NCBI RefSeq assembly: GCF_003568845.1
Contig: NZ_CP030128.1
Coordinates: 62,001-126,000 of the forward strand
From: Indioceanicola profundi
GTDB taxonomy: Bacteria > Pseudomonadota > Alphaproteobacteria > Azospirillales > Azospirillaceae
DNA: 64,000 nt
Reading direction: 5' to 3'
In this document: one piece after another, positions 18,144 through 28,361 of the stretch
How positions within the stretch are numbered: the first letter of the stretch is position 1
How the letters are laid out: each line of letters opens with the position of its first letter
Notes under the pieces: model-generated
The model's database searches: none
What the model saw: the letters and a program-made list of their open reading frames with translations, nothing else
Told to the model about the DNA's origin: nothing
Program-made: the position numbers and the translations under genes

Positions 18144-18429
18144 GCTCGTGCCCCCGGTGCCCGCTCCGCGGAAGTGACCGGCGCCCCCGCATGTGGAGGA
18201 TCACCCGCTGGAATGGCGTACGATCGCTGCTCCGAACCGGCGTGCCTCTCAGCAGCTGCTGGCCCCGCACCGGAGGGTTCTCAAGACAGGTCGCGTGGAG
18301 ATGTGGCCGAAGGCGTGGTCGGAAGCAGAGGCTCCAAGGAGATTGCCAGTGGACGGCCCGACGCAATGGGATGATTTCACCCTCTGCCCGTCCGGGACAC
18401 ACGTCCATCCGACCTGGGCTGCGTCGATG

Positions 18430-21030
18430 CTAAGCGCAGATCGTGAAGCGCGCGCCGTTGACGTTCTCGATGCGCATGCGCCCGTTGATCTGATCGAGCA
18501 TGGCTTTCACCACCCGCATGCCGAGCCCGCCCGGGCCAACGCCTGCAACGAGATCGGCCGGGAAGCCGCGTCCTTGGTCGGAGATCACCATGCACACGCA
18601 ACCGTCCGCATCGGGGCTGATCCTGACCTCCACGCTCCCGGTCTGTCCCGGCGGGTAAGCGTACTTGATAGCGTTGGTGATCAGTTCGGCCGCGATGATC
18701 GATATCCCCACGGCCTTGCGGTACGGCATCATCAGGCCCTCGCCGGCTCGGACCACCAAGTCTCGCCCGTCCCCGGCAATCGGGGCGAGGTCCTCGCATA
18801 ATCGCCTGATGGTCTGCCCGATATCCACCTCCTCCACATTCTCAGCCTGATAAAGGCTGCCATGAACCCGCGCGACGCTCATCACCCGGGCATAGGCCTC
18901 TTGCAGCGCCGCCGCGCTGGACGGATCGCCAGCCGCCCGCGCCTGCATCTGGAGGAACGAGGCCACAATCTGGAGCGAGTTCTTGACCCGGTGGTCGACC
19001 TCTCGCACCAAGACGTCCTTCTGGGCAAGGAGCTTTTCCTTGTCGAGAAGGACGGCGATGAGTTCCTCCTGCTTGGCGTTCAGGGTGGCGATCTGCCGGT
19101 TCTGACGCCAGACCACGCCATCGAGGGCATCAGCAAGAGCCTTGGCGATGTCCAGGTGCCACGTCTCCCAGGGGGTGCTCGATCCTGCCTTTTCCTCCAA
19201 CCATCGCTCGAAGCTGCGGCGGGGCAGGACCGCCGTGCCGCCATCGGGCGCCTCCCCCACCGGCCGGCGGGGATCGCCGCCCCAGGCGACGGTCCTCACC
19301 ACCTCGTGCCTGAACCAGAGCAGCGCCCGCCGACGGTCCGGACTGAAGGCGGCCAGGAGCCCGCTGGCCATACTGCGGTAGGCGGCAGCCTGCGGGTACA
19401 GGTGGGACAGGTGCTCCGTAGCGAAACTTGTCTGGGCTGGCTCTTGGCCGAGGAGCCAATCCACCAGGTCCAGCACTTGGCCCTGGTCCGGTGCCGCACC
19501 GAGCAAACAGACCTCGCGATCGTCCACGATCGCCGCGCCGGTCGCGTCGAACAGGTTCAGCAGGGTGACGGGACCATGCAGGAGCGCTCCGGCCAGATCC
19601 TCCGCCCCGGCCATCCGGTCCAGCAGAGCCGCCTGGGCAGCAACATGCTGTCGATAACGGCGGGAGAGGTCATCAGCCTGGACGCCCTCAAGGCGCAAAC
19701 TGAACGCCTCGACCAACGTCGACACCGCGGCACGAGTTTCCGGGGCCACATAGTGGGGCTGCCTATGGTGGCCAATCACCAGGCCCCAGAGCCGTCCGTC
19801 GACGATGATGGAGGCTGACATTGACCCGTTCACACCCAGGTTCCGCTGGTACTCCAGGTGGCTTGGCGACAGGCTCCGGGACGTAGCGAAACTGAGGTCG
19901 ATGGGGACGCCTTCGAGGCGATCCCCTGGGAGCAAGGGCACCGGCGCGTAGTCGCGGTCGACCACGAAGCGTGGCGGGGCGATGACATACAACGCCCTGG
20001 CCTGGGCCGGGATGTCGGAAGCAGGAAAGCGCAAGCCGAGGAGCGACTGTTCCCAGTCTTCAACTTTGCTCTCGGCAATTGCATCGCCGTTCCAGTCCCG
20101 GTCGAAGCGGTAGACGAGCACCCGCTCGAAACCCGTCAGCGCCCTGCCCTCCTCGACAACCGCCTGTGCAAGCTCCTTGGCATCGGTCACGGACCGCAAT
20201 CGTGACACGGCGTTGCGAACAGCGGCCCGACTGGGCACGGCGAAGTCACGGTCCTGCGGAACACGTTCGAGCTCGACCAGGATGTTGCCTGCATGCTCGT
20301 GAACACTTGCCAGGTAGTCGATCCCGCCAAGCTGGATTGGAAGCTGGACCTGACGGGCCGGACCGGGCGCCAGATCAGCACGAGCCCGGACCTGGGTGAT
20401 TTCCGAGGTGAAAGTTGCCGGGAACAGATCGCCCAGCACGCGCCCGATGAGGTCGTCAGCTCCGCAGCCGAATGCCTCCCCGGCGTTGGCGCTGCATGCC
20501 CGAACGCACCAAGTCACCGGGTCGGCGACGAGCAGCGCCATGTGGGGCTGAATCGCTCCCGGCATATGGATCGTCTCTCGGGCGCAAGCACTCAGGGTCT
20601 CCTGTTCGGCCGACGCGTTCTGCTCAATGGCGGGAACTGCCGCCCTTGTGCGCTTCTCGAGGTATTCGAGCGGCCTGACGGTGATCCAGAAGCGGTCCGG
20701 CGACCGGGCTTTCCACATCGTGACAGCGACCCGGACCGGGCGTGGCGTAAAGCTGAACGTGTACACGAAACTCTCATCCAAGGCGCCGCTGCGCACGCCT
20801 TGGAGGAAGCGGCCGTGGAAGGCGGGTAGGTTGGTGCAAGGCGCCACCTCGCGGAAGAAGTGACGGCCCAGCACCTCCTCCGGCCGCCGGCCCGAAAAGC
20901 GGCTCTCCGCGGCATTGTAACGGGTTACAATTCCACGGCCGTCCAGCTGGATCACACCAAAGCTGAGGGCATCCAAGTCGGCGTCGGCAAGGGTGTCGAG
21001 GTCTGCACCGCCATCCGGACACGTCGGCAT
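18430..21030 (-). CDS. ppr: PYP-phytochrome hybrid histidine kinase (Ppr)
   Basis: A two-colour photoreceptor kinase of about 866 residues. Residues 1-125 align without gaps to photoactive yellow protein: Tyr38, Glu42, Arg48 and chromophore Cys65 (VAPCT) correspond to PYP Tyr42, Glu46, Arg52 and Cys69; Met100 is replaced by Pro96. A bacteriophytochrome module follows: biliverdin Cys149 (ACARETIHMPG), GAF with PASDIP (Asp339), His391 (SPSHLEY) and GHH at 420-422, then a PHY tongue motif PRRSFERW near 604. The kinase is HisKA_2 type with His680 (DHRVKN). R. centenum Ppr has the same order and 884 residues. The start could instead be the ATG at 21048. A lone receiver gene lies upstream. Confidence 0.93.
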   Translation of the reverse strand: MPTCPDGGADLDTLADADLDALSFGVIQLDGRGIVTRYNAAESRFSGRRPEEVLGRHFFREVAPCTNLPAFHGRFLQGVRSGALDESFVYTFSFTPRPVRVAVTMWKARSPDRFWITVRPLEYLEKRTRAAVPAIEQNASAEQETLSACARETIHMPGAIQPHMALLVADPVTWCVRACSANAGEAFGCGADDLIGRVLGDLFPATFTSEITQVRARADLAPGPARQVQLPIQLGGIDYLASVHEHAGNILVELERVPQDRDFAVPSRAAVRNAVSRLRSVTDAKELAQAVVEEGRALTGFERVLVYRFDRDWNGDAIAESKVEDWEQSLLGLRFPASDIPAQARALYVIAPPRFVVDRDYAPVPLLPGDRLEGVPIDLSFATSRSLSPSHLEYQRNLGVNGSMSASIIVDGRLWGLVIGHHRQPHYVAPETRAAVSTLVEAFSLRLEGVQADDLSRRYRQHVAAQAALLDRMAGAEDLAGALLHGPVTLLNLFDATGAAIVDDREVCLLGAAPDQGQVLDLVDWLLGQEPAQTSFATEHLSHLYPQAAAYRSMASGLLAAFSPDRRRALLWFRHEVVRTVAWGGDPRRPVGEAPDGGTAVLPRRSFERWLEEKAGSSTPWETWHLDIAKALADALDGVVWRQNRQIATLNAKQEELIAVLLDKEKLLAQKDVLVREVDHRVKNSLQIVASFLQMQARAAGDPSSAAALQEAYARVMSVARVHGSLYQAENVEEVDIGQTIRRLCEDLAPIAGDGRDLVVRAGEGLMMPYRKAVGISIIAAELITNAIKYAYPPGQTGSVEVRISPDADGCVCMVISDQGRGFPADLVAGVGPGGLGMRVVKAMLDQINGRMRIENVNGARFTICA

Positions 21031-21382
21031 TGCACTTCCATTCCTCATTCGCCTCACGCTACCGATGCGGCGGAAGTCAGCGAAGCATCCAGCCAAAGCG
21101 GGAGCAATGTGGGGTCGGACTCCTCCTTCGAAGTGCCCGCCCCTAAATCCCTGCCTACGCACCCCAGCCTAGGCGCGCATTAACATAGGATAACCGCGGG
21201 CGCCGCTCCTCCGGCTACCAACGAGCGCTTGTATGAGACGCCCTGGCAAGACGTCGCGCCGGAATGCCGAATCCCATCGGACCAATGGATGCCGTCCGAA
21301 GCCTTTTCGATAAGGCCGCAGGACAGCGGAGTCCTTTCGGGAGCACCCAACAGGAGCCTGGCCCCTCCGCTACACAAGTGAA

Positions 21383-21775
21383 TCACCGCTTTAGCTCGCT
21401 TGCGAGGCGGCTTGTCAACACTACGGCTGGCGTTGGCTTCGCATAGATCGGCACTTGCGGAAACCGGACCCTGACCTCCGGGGGCAAGGCCGTTCCGGTA
21501 TGGACGACCACCGCCGCCGACCTCTCGATCAAGGCTTCCAGAACTGGCCCGACATCCCCGTCTGGAAGGTTCACGTCCAGGATCGCGGCCTTGATGTCCT
21601 GGGCCTTCACCATTGCCAACGCCTGCCGCACCGTTGCCGCGGGACCAACCGGCATGCCATTCGCGTCCTCAACGGCATAAACAAGGTCCATTGCGATAAA
21701 CGGCTCATCCTCGACGACGAGCACTTCGGCCCTGCCAAGGCTTGGATGAACGATGTCGGACTCAAGTTGAGCCAT
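21383..21775 (-). CDS. Single-domain response regulator
   Basis: A receiver domain of about 130 residues without output. Numbered from a GTG nine bases upstream (21784), acidic residues ED-E are at 25-27, the acceptor is Asp70 (AILDVNLPDG) and the conserved lysine is Lys116 (AKPT). The usual Thr/Ser region reads VVVHTGT. The gene follows the six-PAS kinase by about 50 bases on the same strand and precedes ppr by about 335 bases, so either kinase could be its donor. Neither candidate start has a strong ribosome site. Confidence 0.85.
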   Translation of the reverse strand: MAQLESDIVHPSLGRAEVLVVEDEPFIAMDLVYAVEDANGMPVGPAATVRQALAMVKAQDIKAAILDVNLPDGDVGPVLEALIERSAAVVVHTGTALPPEVRVRFPQVPIYAKPTPAVVLTSRLASELKR

Positions 21776-21831
21776 ATTGCACACTTACGTTAATGCGCTT
21801 CCGCATGACAACCAACGTTTCCCCCGCCAGT

Positions 21832-24800
21832 TCACTTTCCGAGCCGCTCGAGCGAGGCTACCAATGTGATCTCGGCACCTATCGTCCGCCAGGCATACAA
21901 TATAGTACCATTCAGTTGACTGCCCATCCCCATGCGGGCCAGCCGCGATCCGAAGCCTTCGCGGGCGGGCGGGGCGTCCACGGCCGGCCCGCCAACCTCC
22001 TTCCAGGTCACAGTCAACTGGCCCTCGGCGGAGGCCCAAGCGACATCCAGGCATCCTGCGGGCGTGGAGAGCGCACCGTACTTGGCTGCGTTGGTGGCAA
22101 GCTCATGGAGCACCAGCGCGAGGCTGGTTGCGGCCGTCGGCCCAATGCGCACATCCGGCCCCCCGCTGCACAACCGGCCCGTGTCCGGGGGAAGATGGGG
22201 GGCAAGAATGGCCTTCACGAGCTCGTCAAGCGAGGTGGTCTCGTCTCCGAAGCTGATCCCGGTCACCGCGGGCCGTATGAGCTCATGGGCCTGCGCCAGC
22301 GCCATCAGCCTGCCGGTCAGCGCCGAAGCCATGTCGCGGACGCTGCTGGCCGAGCGCGCCGTCATGTTGACCATGCCTGTAGTGATCGAGAAGAGGTTCT
22401 TGACGCGGTGGTTGAGCTCGCGGACGAGAAGCTGCCGGTCGTTCTCGGCCCGCTTGCGCGCGGTCAGGTCCGTGGAGGTCCCGACCAGGCCGACAACAAT
22501 ACCCTGTTCATTCCTGAACGCAGCCTTGTGGGAGAGCCAAATGCGTGGGCCATGTTCGTCATGGCCGACAACCTCTTCAAGCTCCTCCGTCAGCCCGGCC
22601 TCCATGATGCGGCGGTCGGTCGCCATGACCCGGGCGGCCTGTTCCGAGTCGTCGAGGAACTCGAGATCCGAGCGGCCCTCGACTTCGCCCCAGGGCTTGC
22701 CGATCAGGTCCAGGACCGGGCCGTTGGCGATCTGCATGCGGCCCTCCCGGTCCTTCACGTAGATGAGGGCCGGCACGGCATCGATCACGGCCTTGAACAG
22801 GCGCATGCGCTCACGGGCCTCGACCTCGCTCCGCCAAAGTCTATCCTCGGCCTGCTTGCGGTGCTCGATGTCGATGAGCACGCCCGGGAACCGGAGCGGT
22901 CGACCGTTGCTGTCGAGATCGCAGCGACCGCTCGCCTCGATCCAGCGACACAAGCCGTTGGGCTGGAGGACCCTGTACTCGGCGCTGAAGCTCCCGCCCT
23001 GCTCCAGGGCGGCGGCGATCAACGCTTCCACACGCGCCTTGTCCCCGGGATGGATAGAATCCGTCACCGCATTGAGCGGCAAACCCTTTTGGCATTGCTT
23101 CGGGTCCAGGGCGAAGGCGTGCGCGAAACGCTCGTCCGCCGTGAGACGGTCGGCCTGGATATCCCAGACCCAGGTGCCGACGATGGCGCCGCTGTTGAGC
23201 GCCAGTTCGATGCGCTCGTGCGCCTCACGCAACGCCGCCTCGGTCCGGCGATTTCTGTCTATGTCGAGGCAGGCCACGACGCCTCCTGCGACCCGGCCCG
23301 CCTCGTCCAGGATCGGGGCCGCGATCAGGCGCACCCAGGTTTTCCGGACGGCGTCTCGCTGATAGAGCACTTCGAGTTCGGACTGCTTCTCCGCCCCCGC
23401 AATGACGCGCGCCAGGGGATATTCCGCCGCAGCCACCTCGCGCCCATCCGGGTGGTAGCATGCCCAACTGCCATAGTCGCTGATGCCAGACGACGGGAGA
23501 ATCGGGCGCCCGAAAATGCTTTCGGCCTGCTTGTTCCCTCCGACGATGCGCCCTGACGGGGCATCGGCGATGATTATGCCCACCGGCACCGTATCCAGGA
23601 TCGCCTGCAGCCGCCGCTGGCTAACCGCCAGCGCCTCCTCCGTCCGCTTGCGGTCGGTGATGTCGATCGCGACGCCGGGGAAGCGGACAGGCCTGCCCTC
23701 CCCGTCCATGAAGCACTGCCCGCGGGCCAGCACCCAGCGCTCTGTCCCGTTCAACGCAACGACCCGGTACTCAGCGGTGAAGTCGCCGCCGCAGGCAAGA
23801 GCCCGCTGGATCTGAGCGCGGACGCGGTAACGGTCTTCCGGATGGATCCCAGTTACGTACGAGGCGATAGGCAGGCCCTTGGCCGCCTTCACGGGGTCGA
23901 CGCAGTAAAGGGCCGCAAAAGCAGCATCGGCAACGAGGCGGTCACCCTGGATATCCCAATTCCATGTGCCGACGCCGCCAGCGGCCTCGAGCGCGAAGCG
24001 GAACCGTTCCTCGCTGTCCCGGAGGGCCGCTTCCGCCTGCTTCAAATCATGGACATCGGTACATGTCCCGTGCCAGCGAACAATCCGGCCTGCCTCGTCC
24101 CGCTCAGGTTGGGCGCGGCCAATCACCCAGCGGTACTCGCCGGAGCGATGCCTCAGCCGGTACTCGACATGATAAGGCTCGCCGGTGGAGAGAGAATGAC
24201 GCCACCGTGCCCAGGCGTGCTCCCGATCGTCAGGATGGAACATATGGCTCCACCCTCTCCCATCCGTAGAGCCCTCGGGCACGCCGGTGAACTCGTACCA
24301 ACGGCGGTTGTAATACTCGTGGTAGCCGTCCGGCCGCGCCGACCAGATCATCTGGTCGACAGAATCGGCAATGGCTTGAAATCTGCTCTCTGAACCCAGC
24401 AACGTGGCGGAAGCCTGCTGGTCGGGACCGGCCACGCGGCAGAGTACGGTTATCCCGGATGCCATTCCATCCGCCGACGCAATGGGAACTGCCGTGACCG
24501 CGATGCCAACCGCGGTACCGTTGCCGTGCCGGTGGACAGCCTCCGCCTCCACCTTCTCACCGGCAAGCGCGCGCGCCAGTATAGCGTCCGCCGCATCAGG
24601 GAAAAGGTCGGGCAGCAGCTTGCTGGCGGTTGCGCCGATGGCACTGGCCTGCGAGTGGCCGAAAAGGCGGGTTGCCGCGGGATTCCAGCTTACAATGCGC
24701 TTGTCTGCCGCGGCAATGCCGATAATCGCGTCAGACGACAGGTCCAGGACGACAGCCAGCTGTGCCTTCCGCTCCTCTTCGCCCCACCCGATGGCTCCGC

Positions 24801-24846
24801 TGCAGGAAGTTCGGTGCAGCGTGCTGGTCGACGGAGTGGATGTCAT
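21832..24846 (-). CDS. Multi-PAS HWE histidine kinase
   Basis: A soluble kinase of 1004 residues with about six PAS/PAC units in tandem; the second holds the SVDQMIWSARPDGYHEYYN type sequence shared with other kinases here. The HWE core has phospho-acceptor His813 (LNHRVKN), the N box LHELATNAAKYGALS and W-x-E in VTWKEVGGP. There is no receiver and no membrane helix. AAGGG lies five bases before the ATG. Several PAS units resemble each other (two GTWNWDIQ/GTWVWDIQ blocks), pointing to internal duplication. The stand-alone receiver just downstream is the likely partner. Confidence 0.9.
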   Translation of the reverse strand: MTSTPSTSTLHRTSCSGAIGWGEEERKAQLAVVLDLSSDAIIGIAAADKRIVSWNPAATRLFGHSQASAIGATASKLLPDLFPDAADAILARALAGEKVEAEAVHRHGNGTAVGIAVTAVPIASADGMASGITVLCRVAGPDQQASATLLGSESRFQAIADSVDQMIWSARPDGYHEYYNRRWYEFTGVPEGSTDGRGWSHMFHPDDREHAWARWRHSLSTGEPYHVEYRLRHRSGEYRWVIGRAQPERDEAGRIVRWHGTCTDVHDLKQAEAALRDSEERFRFALEAAGGVGTWNWDIQGDRLVADAAFAALYCVDPVKAAKGLPIASYVTGIHPEDRYRVRAQIQRALACGGDFTAEYRVVALNGTERWVLARGQCFMDGEGRPVRFPGVAIDITDRKRTEEALAVSQRRLQAILDTVPVGIIIADAPSGRIVGGNKQAESIFGRPILPSSGISDYGSWACYHPDGREVAAAEYPLARVIAGAEKQSELEVLYQRDAVRKTWVRLIAAPILDEAGRVAGGVVACLDIDRNRRTEAALREAHERIELALNSGAIVGTWVWDIQADRLTADERFAHAFALDPKQCQKGLPLNAVTDSIHPGDKARVEALIAAALEQGGSFSAEYRVLQPNGLCRWIEASGRCDLDSNGRPLRFPGVLIDIEHRKQAEDRLWRSEVEARERMRLFKAVIDAVPALIYVKDREGRMQIANGPVLDLIGKPWGEVEGRSDLEFLDDSEQAARVMATDRRIMEAGLTEELEEVVGHDEHGPRIWLSHKAAFRNEQGIVVGLVGTSTDLTARKRAENDRQLLVRELNHRVKNLFSITTGMVNMTARSASSVRDMASALTGRLMALAQAHELIRPAVTGISFGDETTSLDELVKAILAPHLPPDTGRLCSGGPDVRIGPTAATSLALVLHELATNAAKYGALSTPAGCLDVAWASAEGQLTVTWKEVGGPAVDAPPAREGFGSRLARMGMGSQLNGTILYAWRTIGAEITLVASLERLGK

Positions 24847-26295
24847 CTATGCCCTTGATCCTGATAAGCACCGGGACCACCGTGTCCGGCCAGTCTCAAA
24901 TCCGTTGCAGCCTGTGGCCCATCGGCGGGCTGCGCAAGGGACAATATCTCGCAAGGCGGGCACGGCAAGGGTGCCATTGGCCTTCCCGAGGTGAGACACC
25001 TCGATATTGAAGATGCCACTGGCGCAAGCTCCTCTCCCAAAACGACACGAGCGTGAATTGCCTTTCGCAAACGGCGCGGCCCAATGTTTTCCAAGGGGCG
25101 CAGCGGACTTCCGCGGCGGCTGGCCTCCTTCGACTCGCGGATCGGGGTTGCTGGAGCCGTCTTCCGGCGTCTCCCGCGGTGGCTCCCGGAGGGTTGTGGC
25201 GAAGCCGCCTGGCGCCGCTCCGAACTGAGCCACAGAGGCAAGCGCACAATGGGCTTCCGTCCCGCACCCGTACCGCCGCCTGCCCGCCACTGGCATTATT
25301 TGTGGCGACTTTGCCCCGCATGCGCCCCCAGCACGGGGTCGCCGGGCACAGTTCGGCCCCGTGCTGGAGAGGACCGAAGATGCAGCCCACCTCATGCCCC
25401 TGGCAAGCATACCGGCGGCTTCCTCAATTTCCCGCCGACGGCGCATGCCATCCGAATGCCCCTGGCGCTGCTGACGGCCGCCAACGGCAAGATCATCGGG
25501 AAAGGGCCAGCTACGGCAAACATGCCGCCTCCGGCAGCTTGGTTCCATAGGCACCAGACATACCGCCCCCGGACAGGGCGCCCGCGGATAGAGCTTGCAG
25601 CGGGACGGCGAGAGGCCTAGGAGAAGTCGGCACGGCATCCTTCCCTGCGGCACAGAATTCGGCGGCATCGGGCCGGAAAGGTCACCTGCCGATCGCATGC
25701 CCAAGGCACGAATATCGAGCGTTTCGCTATCGGCATCCGGAACTCTCAAATCGTGCCTGGCCGCACTCAGCGGGCCCATGGGGCCGTCAAGCGAAGGACT
25801 ATCGACAAACGCGTGTCGACAAAGGCCACTGGGTCGGCGCCTCAGTCCAAGTTTGCCAGCACATCCGGCTGGTGAAGTTTCTGCCGGACGCCAACACCGT
25901 AGGGGCTGGCACTCGACGGGCACATGGAAGCTCAACATCGGAAATCCACGCCTGCGCCAGCCATCCCCAGAAGGACAAGCGGCACCGGGGAGCACCCGTA
26001 ATTGGTCATAGGTTAAAGACGTACCGCGTACCGACCTGCTAGGATCGGTACGCACATTCCCGCCAGCATCAACGCGAATGATTAGCATAAGGAACACTGC
26101 ATTTCCCGCATGGAGTCCGCACGTGCGTCCTAAACGGCATTCCCCTCGACCCCAGGTGCGCAACTGCCCTGGCGTCAGCACCCATCTATCGTAGCGGCGC
26201 TTCTCCGGAGTCGAGATCGCGTTTCGGGCCCATCCTCGCCCAAGCTGTCCTCTCGGATCGGCAAACCACCACCTCGAAAAGGCGTTCGGCGGATC
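24847..26295. other. Gene-poor stretch of about 1.45 kb
   Basis: A frame of 500 codons is open on the minus strand, but its translation is Arg/Pro/Gly/Cys-rich with no domain, no repeat and no family resemblance. Overlapping frames on the other strand are also open, as expected at this GC content. I find no IS ends, RNA gene or hairpin with a T-run. It separates two oppositely read kinase genes and may be degraded sequence. Confidence 0.45.
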
Positions 26296-27798
26296 ATGAT
26301 CAGTGAATTGGCTGGCACGCGCCTGGCATTCCTGGCCGGCGGGGGGCACACCGGTACGCTCATGCGCGCGCGCGATTGGTCCGAAACGCCGCTCGGCCAG
26401 GCCGCTGGCTGGCCGCAGTCCCTGAAGGCCCTGGTGTCCGTGATGCTCGGCTCAAACCAGCCAACGTTCATTGTCTGGGGACCCGAGCGCACCTTGCTGT
26501 ACAATGACGCCTTCATCCCGTTGTGCAGGCAGCAGCATCCGTCGGCGCTGGGGCAAGCCTTCGCGGATGTGTTCGGCCGCCTGGCGGAGCGCGCTGGCCC
26601 GGTCCTGGACCGCGTCTACGCAGGCGAAGTCGCCGATACACTTGGCATTCCTTTCGATCTTCGCCGGAACGGCGATCCAGGCGCGGCCCGCTTCCGCTTC
26701 TCGTCCACGCCCGTGCGCGACCGGGACGGGCGAGTGTCGGGCGTGTTCTGCACAGGCTGGGAGATGGCGGGGGAGTCCAGTGCGAGATCCACTTGCGAAG
26801 AAGCTGAGCGGCTGCGGACGCTCATTGGGCAGGCGCCCGGCTACCTTGCCTATTTCGAAGGCCCTGCCCACAGGGTGAGCTTCGCCAGCAATGCTTTCCT
26901 GCGGCTCCCGGGCCGCCACCGCTTGGTCGGGAAGACCGCCCGCGAGGCGCTCTGCGGACCTGACCACCAAGCATTCCTTGATATCCTGGACCGTGTCCAC
27001 GCCACCGGAGAGGCGCATACGGGCCGTGCCTTGAATGTTTCTCTTGAGGGCGAAGCCACACCACCGGCAGGGGAGCGCTTCACGGACTGGGCTTTCCAGC
27101 CGATCACCGACAGGGCGGGACAGGTCACGGGCATTCTCGTCCAGGGCTCCGACGTGACGGAGCGCGTCCGGTTAGAGGAACATCAGCGGCTCCTGATCGG
27201 TGAGTTGAACCACCGCCTGAAAAACACGCTATCCTTGGTCCTGGGCATCGCCCGGATGACCATCGGGCAGCAGCGGAACGAGGCGAGCCTGGATTTCGAG
27301 AGCCGCATGTTGGCTCTCGCCAACGCGTACGCCCTGCTCACCAAGGAAAACTGGGGGGCCACTGAACTTCACGACGTCGTGGGCACGGTAACCGCTCCAT
27401 ACCGCGGAAGGGCCGGCAACTTCGCCATAGCTGGCCCGCGTGTTCGCGTGCCTGCGCGTGCTGCGGTATCAGTCGTCATGGCTCTCCACGAGCTTTGCAC
27501 GAACGCCGCAAAGTATGGCGCCCTATCGCGGGAGGGTGGCAGCGTACGGTTAGAATGGTCGCTCGACGGAGCGTCGCCGCGCCGGCTTACCTTGACATGG
27601 CAGGAGGCCGGCGGCCCCGCGGTCACGTCCCCGCACCGGAGAGGATTCGGATCGCAGCTGATCGAGCAGATGCTTGCGCACGAATTGGACGGAAACGTTC
27701 GCCTCGACTATGCGCCGACCGGTGTCGCTTGCGTCATCAACTTCCCCATAGGGGAGGAAGACCTTCGACCGGCCGGTGAGGTGCTCCCGCCTCGCTGA
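26296..27798 (+). CDS. PAS-PAS HWE histidine kinase
   Basis: A 500-residue soluble kinase. The N-terminal PAS begins with the family signature RARDWSETPLGQ...WPQSLKALVSVMLGSNQP, which also opens the hybrid kinase at 29.4-31.4 kb. A second PAS covers about 170-290. The HWE core has His306 (LNHRLKN), LHELCTNAAKYGALS and W-x-E in LTWQEAGGP. No receiver is fused. The ATG has GGCGGA close upstream. It is read opposite to its left neighbour, followed convergently by a small hypothetical gene. Confidence 0.88.
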   Translation: MISELAGTRLAFLAGGGHTGTLMRARDWSETPLGQAAGWPQSLKALVSVMLGSNQPTFIVWGPERTLLYNDAFIPLCRQQHPSALGQAFADVFGRLAERAGPVLDRVYAGEVADTLGIPFDLRRNGDPGAARFRFSSTPVRDRDGRVSGVFCTGWEMAGESSARSTCEEAERLRTLIGQAPGYLAYFEGPAHRVSFASNAFLRLPGRHRLVGKTAREALCGPDHQAFLDILDRVHATGEAHTGRALNVSLEGEATPPAGERFTDWAFQPITDRAGQVTGILVQGSDVTERVRLEEHQRLLIGELNHRLKNTLSLVLGIARMTIGQQRNEASLDFESRMLALANAYALLTKENWGATELHDVVGTVTAPYRGRAGNFAIAGPRVRVPARAAVSVVMALHELCTNAAKYGALSREGGSVRLEWSLDGASPRRLTLTWQEAGGPAVTSPHRRGFGSQLIEQMLAHELDGNVRLDYAPTGVACVINFPIGEEDLRPAGEVLPPR

Positions 27799-27852
27799 CA
27801 TTCCGTGACGAGACCGGAAGCTCCGGCTTGGCGCGGCCCCGCCTTCCCGCTC

Positions 27853-28119
27853 TCAGGTATTGTCTTTCGGCACCGTGTCCTGGCCCTGCTGCATCGAAGG
27901 GAGGTTTCCAATGAGTGCTTCGATCACTTGAGCCGCCGCAGCCTCGCGCTCCCTGTGCTCGGCCGAGCCATTCGCATTGCGATGAGCGGCAGCCGCGTCC
28001 TCGAGGGCGTCGACCACGTCCTCCGTCTTCAGGAGCCCGCGATCAAGGAGCGTCAGCAACAGGCTCTCGCAAATCGAGAATGCAGCCCGCCCCATGACCC
28101 CATCCTGATTATTACCCAT
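27853..28119 (-). CDS. Small hypothetical protein (88 aa)
   Basis: A helical, acidic 88-residue protein with a leucine-rich centre (ICESLLLTLLDRGLLKTEDVVDALEDAAAAHR) that suggests a small helical bundle or dimer. The ATG at 28119 has GGGGG about seven bases upstream; upstream codons in the same frame look non-coding. It is divergent from the Crp/Fnr-type regulator gene about 240 bases away. I do not recognise a characterised family. Confidence 0.55.
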   Translation of the reverse strand: MGNNQDGVMGRAAFSICESLLLTLLDRGLLKTEDVVDALEDAAAAHRNANGSAEHREREAAAAQVIEALIGNLPSMQQGQDTVPKDNT

Positions 28120-28361
28120 GAGAACGCCCCCACGTACCACGCCTTTAGAGATTACACGCCGACACGCCGACGGCGGGTCCATTAACAGTTCCGCGGCCGA
28201 AGCGTCGCAATCTGTACTCAATAAAATCTCATCTGGTTTAACCCAGGACATAGCCCTTCCCGGGGCAAAAGCGGAATCCTCTTCAGCCCATGATCCGTGG
28301 GTCTCCATCGGACGGTATAACCGATGAGCAGGATGACAGTTGGCATACAAAGGTCAGGTTG

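Noticed and set aside
21742-23556. Long plus-strand frame opposite the six-PAS kinase
   Set aside because: Antisense shadow: the minus strand encodes well-conserved PAS domains across the whole stretch.
24847-26349. 500-codon open frame on the minus strand
   Set aside because: Arg/Pro/Cys-rich translation without domains; several other frames are open across the same bases, and its end abuts the kinase start. Open length alone is expected at this GC content.
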